Part shown: piece by piece, positions 60,028 to 64,000 of the stretch
Layout of the letters: every line of letters begins with the position of its first letter
Numbering within the stretch: position 1 is the stretch's first letter
Notes under the pieces: generated by a model
Databases searched by the model: none
Told to the model about the DNA's origin: nothing
The model's input: the letters and a program-made list of their open reading frames with translations, nothing else
From: Dipteris shenzhenensis
Taxonomy: Eukaryota > Polypodiophyta > Polypodiopsida > Gleicheniales
Assembly: GCA_047967505.1 (NCBI GenBank)
Contig: CM106540.1
DNA: 64,000 nucleotides
Reading direction: 5' to 3' (one strand)
Made by a program: the position numbers and the translations under genes

Positions 60028-63000
60028 ATGGCATCCTCTTCCATGTTTGAAAAGGAGTTTTTCAGCATTAAAAAGTTTGATGGGACAAACTTTTCTTTGT
60101 GGAAAGAACAAATAAGGGATGTGCTTATTCAAAAGAAGCAGATTAAACCCTTGGCAAGGATTGAAGCTAATCCTACAAATATGTCTGAGGATGATTGGAA
60201 TGAGTTGGATGCATTAGCAAAGTCTACTATTAGACTTCATCTTGCAGAGTCAGTTTATTTCACAGTAGTAAATGAGCAGACTATGGAAGATTTGTGGAAG
60301 AAACTGTGTGCCACTTATGAGAAGGAAACTGCCTCTAATAAAGTTTACCTCATGAAGAGGTTGTTTGAGCTACAGATGAAGGAAGGGGTCTCCATTGCTT
60401 CTCACTTGAATGAATTCAATATTATTTTCAGCTAGGCTCAGAAGATGAATTTTGATGTGGAAACTAACGCAATATTTCTCTTATGTTCATTGCCATCCTC
60501 ATGGGTTACCTTTCGTACAGCTGTCAGTAACTCTGTGCTTGGTGGAGTACTAAAATTTGATGATGTTGTGGGTAGCTTGTTGGCCGAGGAGATTAGATGG
60601 AAGTATATGGATGGCAACAAGCAGGATGCAGCCTTAAATGTGCAAAGGGGCAGATCACAGTTCAGGGGGAAGTCCCAAGAAAGAGGGAAGTCTCATAGCA
60701 AATCCAAGGCACGGAACATTGAGTGTTACCACTGTGGCAAGAAGGGCCATATGAAAAAGGATTGCTACAAGCTAAAAAGAGAGCAAAAGGATAAGAAAAA
60801 GAATGCAAATTGGGGTGCAAATCAAAAGGAAGAGAGTCCAAGGGAGGAAAAAGGAAAAGTGAAGATCGAGGAGATCAATGCAGTCACACATGATAGTGAC
60901 AATGACGTTCTCTTCATGTCTAGTTTATCTGCAGAGTTGCTTACCACTTCAGATGATGCATATTCCCAGGATTGGATTTTGGATTCTGGTGCTTCATTCC
61001 ATGTTACTCCCCATAGGGAATGGTTCTCCACTTATGACAGTGGAAAGACAGGTTATGTGCATCTTGGAAATGACTATGCATGTGACATAGTGGGAGCAGG
61101 TGATATAAAGTTTTCTTTTGCAAATGGGTCTGCATTTGTTTTGAAACATGTGAGACATGTGCCTAAGCTAACCAAGAGTCTTATTTCAATGGGTCAGCTA
61201 GATGATGCTAGTTTTGACACCACTTTTGGCTTTCAGAGTTGGAAAATTCAGAAGGGCTCTATGCTTTTGGCCAGGGGTGCCAATTGTGGGACTTTGTATC
61301 CCTTGCATGTATCAGGGGTATTTGATCATGTTGTTGCAATAACCGAGTAGCCAAGCACTTCTTTGTGGCATTGCAGGTTGGGGCACATGAGCCAGAATGG
61401 AATGAAACTCTTATGCCATTTGGGTTATGTACCGCATTTGAGTTTCTCTGATTTTGAATTTTGTGAGCATTGTCTCTATGGGAAGCAGACTAAATCAGCC
61501 CATAAAAGAAGAGGAAAGAAAGAGTTTGAAAAGCTTGATTTGGTGCATTCAGACGTATGTGGTCCCATGCCTACACGGTCATTAGGTAGGACTGAATACT
61601 ATGTGACATTCATTGATGATGCAACTAGGAAAGTGTGGGCTTATGCTATAGCTCGGAAGAGTGATGTGTTCTAGGTATTTCAGAAATGGCTGGCCTTGGT
61701 TGAGAATCAGTTAGGTAGAACGCTTAAATGCCTACGGACTGACAATGGTGGAGAGTATCTCTCTCATGACTTTCAGCATTTCTATGATACATGTGGGATT
61801 AAGAGGGAGCTCACATCCCCTCATACTCTAGAGCAAAATCCAGTTGCAAAAAAGATGAACCGTACCATTCAAGAAAGGTTGCAATGCATGCTTTCCAATG
61901 CAAGTCTTTCTGGTGGTTTTTGGGCTGAGGCAATGAAGACTGCAGTGCATGTGATCAATAGATCACCTAGTAAGAGTTTGGATGGTGGTATTCCTGAAGA
62001 GGCATGGAGTGGCAAGAAGCCCTCTTACTCTCATTTGTGTATATTTGGGTGTGAGGCATATGCACATGTGCCAAAAGAGCTTCAAAAGAAGCTAGATCCT
62101 AAGTCTAGGAAATGCATCTTTCTAGGTTATGGTGAAAGTGGAGAGATGGGCTATCGTCTCTGGGATCCAGAAGCAAAGAAGATCATATGCAACCATGATG
62201 TAGTCTTCAATGAGAAGAATATGCATAAGGCACCCATGAGGGATGTGGAAATGAGGAGAATCACTTTCCAGGATGTGATTCCACCTGCATATGTTGATAG
62301 ATAGCAAGCTGTCCATGCACCAAATGTGCAAGAAATGGTACCACCAAGTACTCCCATAGGTATACAATCAAGGGTAGATGATGGATCATCTATTGGTGGA
62401 AATGATGAGCCAAATGTGGCTGATATGCAGGTGGGACAGCAAGCTGAAATGCCCTTGAGAAGATCATCTAGAGTGTCTAGACCACCTGATAGGTTTGTTC
62501 CAGGGGTAGACTATGTGATGCTTACTGATTGCAGGGAGCCTTCTTGCTACAGAGAGGCTATGATGCACGAGGATCAATGCAAGTGGGAGTATGCTATGCA
62601 ATCAGAGATGAGTTCACTTATGAAGAATAAGACTTGGGACTTAGTTTCTTTGCCACATGGAAAGAAAGCATTGCCATGTAAATGGGTCTACAAAATGAAA
62701 GTCACAGGTGATGATGTGCCTAGGTACAAGGCCCGTTTGGTCGCTAAAGGGTTCAAGCAAGAGAAGGGTGTGGACTTTGATGAGATATTCTCTCCGGTTG
62801 TGAAGATGACCACACTTAGATGCATGCTTGGACTAGTGGCATCAGAGGATATGGAGCTTATGCAGATGGATGTCAAGATAGCTTTCTTGCATGGGGATTT
62901 GCATGAGGAAATTTACATGGTGCAGCCAGAAGGCTTTGAAGAAAAGGGCAAAGAGCATTTAGTTTGCAAGCTGAAGAAGAGTCTCTATGGTCTTAAGCAA

Positions 63001-64000
63001 GCGCCTAGAGAATGGTATCAGAAGTTTGATGCTTTTATTCGGTCCCAGGGTTTTAGAAGGAGTGAAATTGATCACTGCCTCTACACTAAAAGGGCTAAGG
63101 ATAATAGCCTGATAATCTTGGCACTATATGTGGATGATATGCTATTGGCTAGCAAGAATACTTATGAGCTAGATGCATTAAAGGCCAAGTTGCATGAGGC
63201 CTTTGATATGAAGGATTTGGGACTTGCAGGTCATATTCTTGGTATGCGCATCACGTGTGATTGGAGTAGGAAACTCCTTTGGCTTTCACAAAAAGAGTAT
63301 GTTACAAAAGTGTTGCAACGTTTCAATATGGAGGGGGGGAAGGCAGTGAGTACTCCATCACCTCCATATGTAAAACTGAGTCATACAAATAGTCCCAAAT
63401 CAGATGAGGAAAGGGCCATGATGGCCAAGGTTCCTTATGCTTCAGTGGTTGGGAGTCTTATGTATGCTATGATAGCTACTAGACTAGACATTGCATTTGT
63501 AGTGGGAGTTGTTAGCCAGTATATGGCTAATCTAGGAAAGAGGCATCATGAGGTACATGAAGGGTACCAAGGAGATGTGCATCTGCTTTGGTAAAGGAGA
63601 CATGCGTGTACTTGGGTACATAGATTCAGACTATGCAAGGCATGTGGATAGTAGGAGATCCACTTCTGGTTATGTGTTCAACTTTGTAGGTGGTGCAGTG
63701 TCGTGGATGTCTCGTGCACAGAAGTGCATTGCTTTGTCTACCACAGAGGCTGAGTATGTTGTAGCCACAGAGGGTTGCAAGGAGGCTATATGGCTTGATC
63801 AGCTAGTTGGAGATTTGGGGATTCATACAGGTGTACCGACATTGCATAGTGATTCCATGAGTGCTATTCAGCTAGCACAAAATCCGGTCTTTCATGCAAA
63901 GACCAAACACATTGAGGTTAGGTACCATTTCATCAAGGAGGTATTTAAGGACAAGCGCATAGAGCTTGTCAAGGTTCATATAGATGATAACCCTACAAAT
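60028..64000 (+). pseudogene. Copia F gag-pol, runs off the window
   Basis: Copia polyprotein in one frame from ATG 60028 to about 63550, broken by four stops, all TAG (60433, 61348, 61672, 62302). Zinc knuckle CYHCGKKGHMKKDC at about residue 233; protease LDSGASFHV at about 318. Integrase HHCC (HCRLGHM...CEHCLYGK) at about 447-485, then SDVCGP, FIDDATR and TDNGGEY, but the catalytic Glu is Lys (NPVAKKMN). RT has KWVYKMKV, DVKIAFLHGD (family DVKNAFL), LKQAPREWY and YVDD at 63127-63138. At about 63550 a 20-bp deletion between GCAT repeats (seen by comparison with D) shifts the frame. RNase H continues in the new frame with IDSDYA, STTEAEY, HSDSMSAI and HAKTKHIEV to the window end. Confidence 0.92.

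Overview
This is a repeat-only stretch of a large plant nuclear genome. I found no host gene, tRNA, rRNA or CRISPR array. The evidence for a land plant is: Copia elements primed by initiator tRNA-Met (TGGTATCAGAGC), a Ty3/Gypsy element primed by tRNA-Asp (TGGCGCCGCTGCCGGGG), a Gypsy fragment with the tandem second RNase H of the plant Tat lineage, and telomere-like CCTAAACCCTA motifs. I cannot name the species; a repeat-rich fern, lycophyte or gymnosperm would fit, but that is a guess.

Layout. 1-4085: decayed retroelement debris (a Copia gag on the minus strand, an orphan minus-strand primer-binding site with an LTR edge, a perfect hairpin). 4086 to about 7630: a heavily mutated Copia gag-pol (element C), cut off in reverse transcriptase by the next element. 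About 7640-15755: a Ty3/Gypsy element (B) with LTR, tRNA-Asp PBS, a very long simple-sequence leader and an open gag-protease frame that stops abruptly early in RT. 15756-50778: a domain of about 35 kb dominated by a 190-bp satellite (about 25 kb, very roughly 130 monomers), interrupted by A1 (partial Copia, 17586-18748), A2 (full-length Copia, 23050-28484, TSD TGAGT), D (5'-truncated Copia, 39415-40534) and blocks carrying a broken Gypsy protease. The satellite has higher-order structure: a 3.8-kb block at 33067-36870 recurs almost unchanged at 41969-45770, inside a looser 8.9-kb duplication. 50779-53690: 3' end of a minus-strand Tat-type Gypsy element (G). 53691-64000: a Copia element (F) that leaves the window, with a young, nearly intact Copia (A3, 54207-59582, TSD TTGGA) nested in its leader.

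Relations. A1, A2 and A3 are one Copia family; D and F are a second; C is a third. The satellite lies in reverse orientation left of A1 and forward to its right, so A1 marks a rearrangement breakpoint. Decay is not random. Nearly all premature stops are TAG where related copies have CAG, and three elements have lost the integrase catalytic Glu by a G-to-A change next to a CA or CT. Both patterns fit deamination of methylated CHG sites. The window looks like silent, recombining heterochromatin that still receives occasional Copia insertions.
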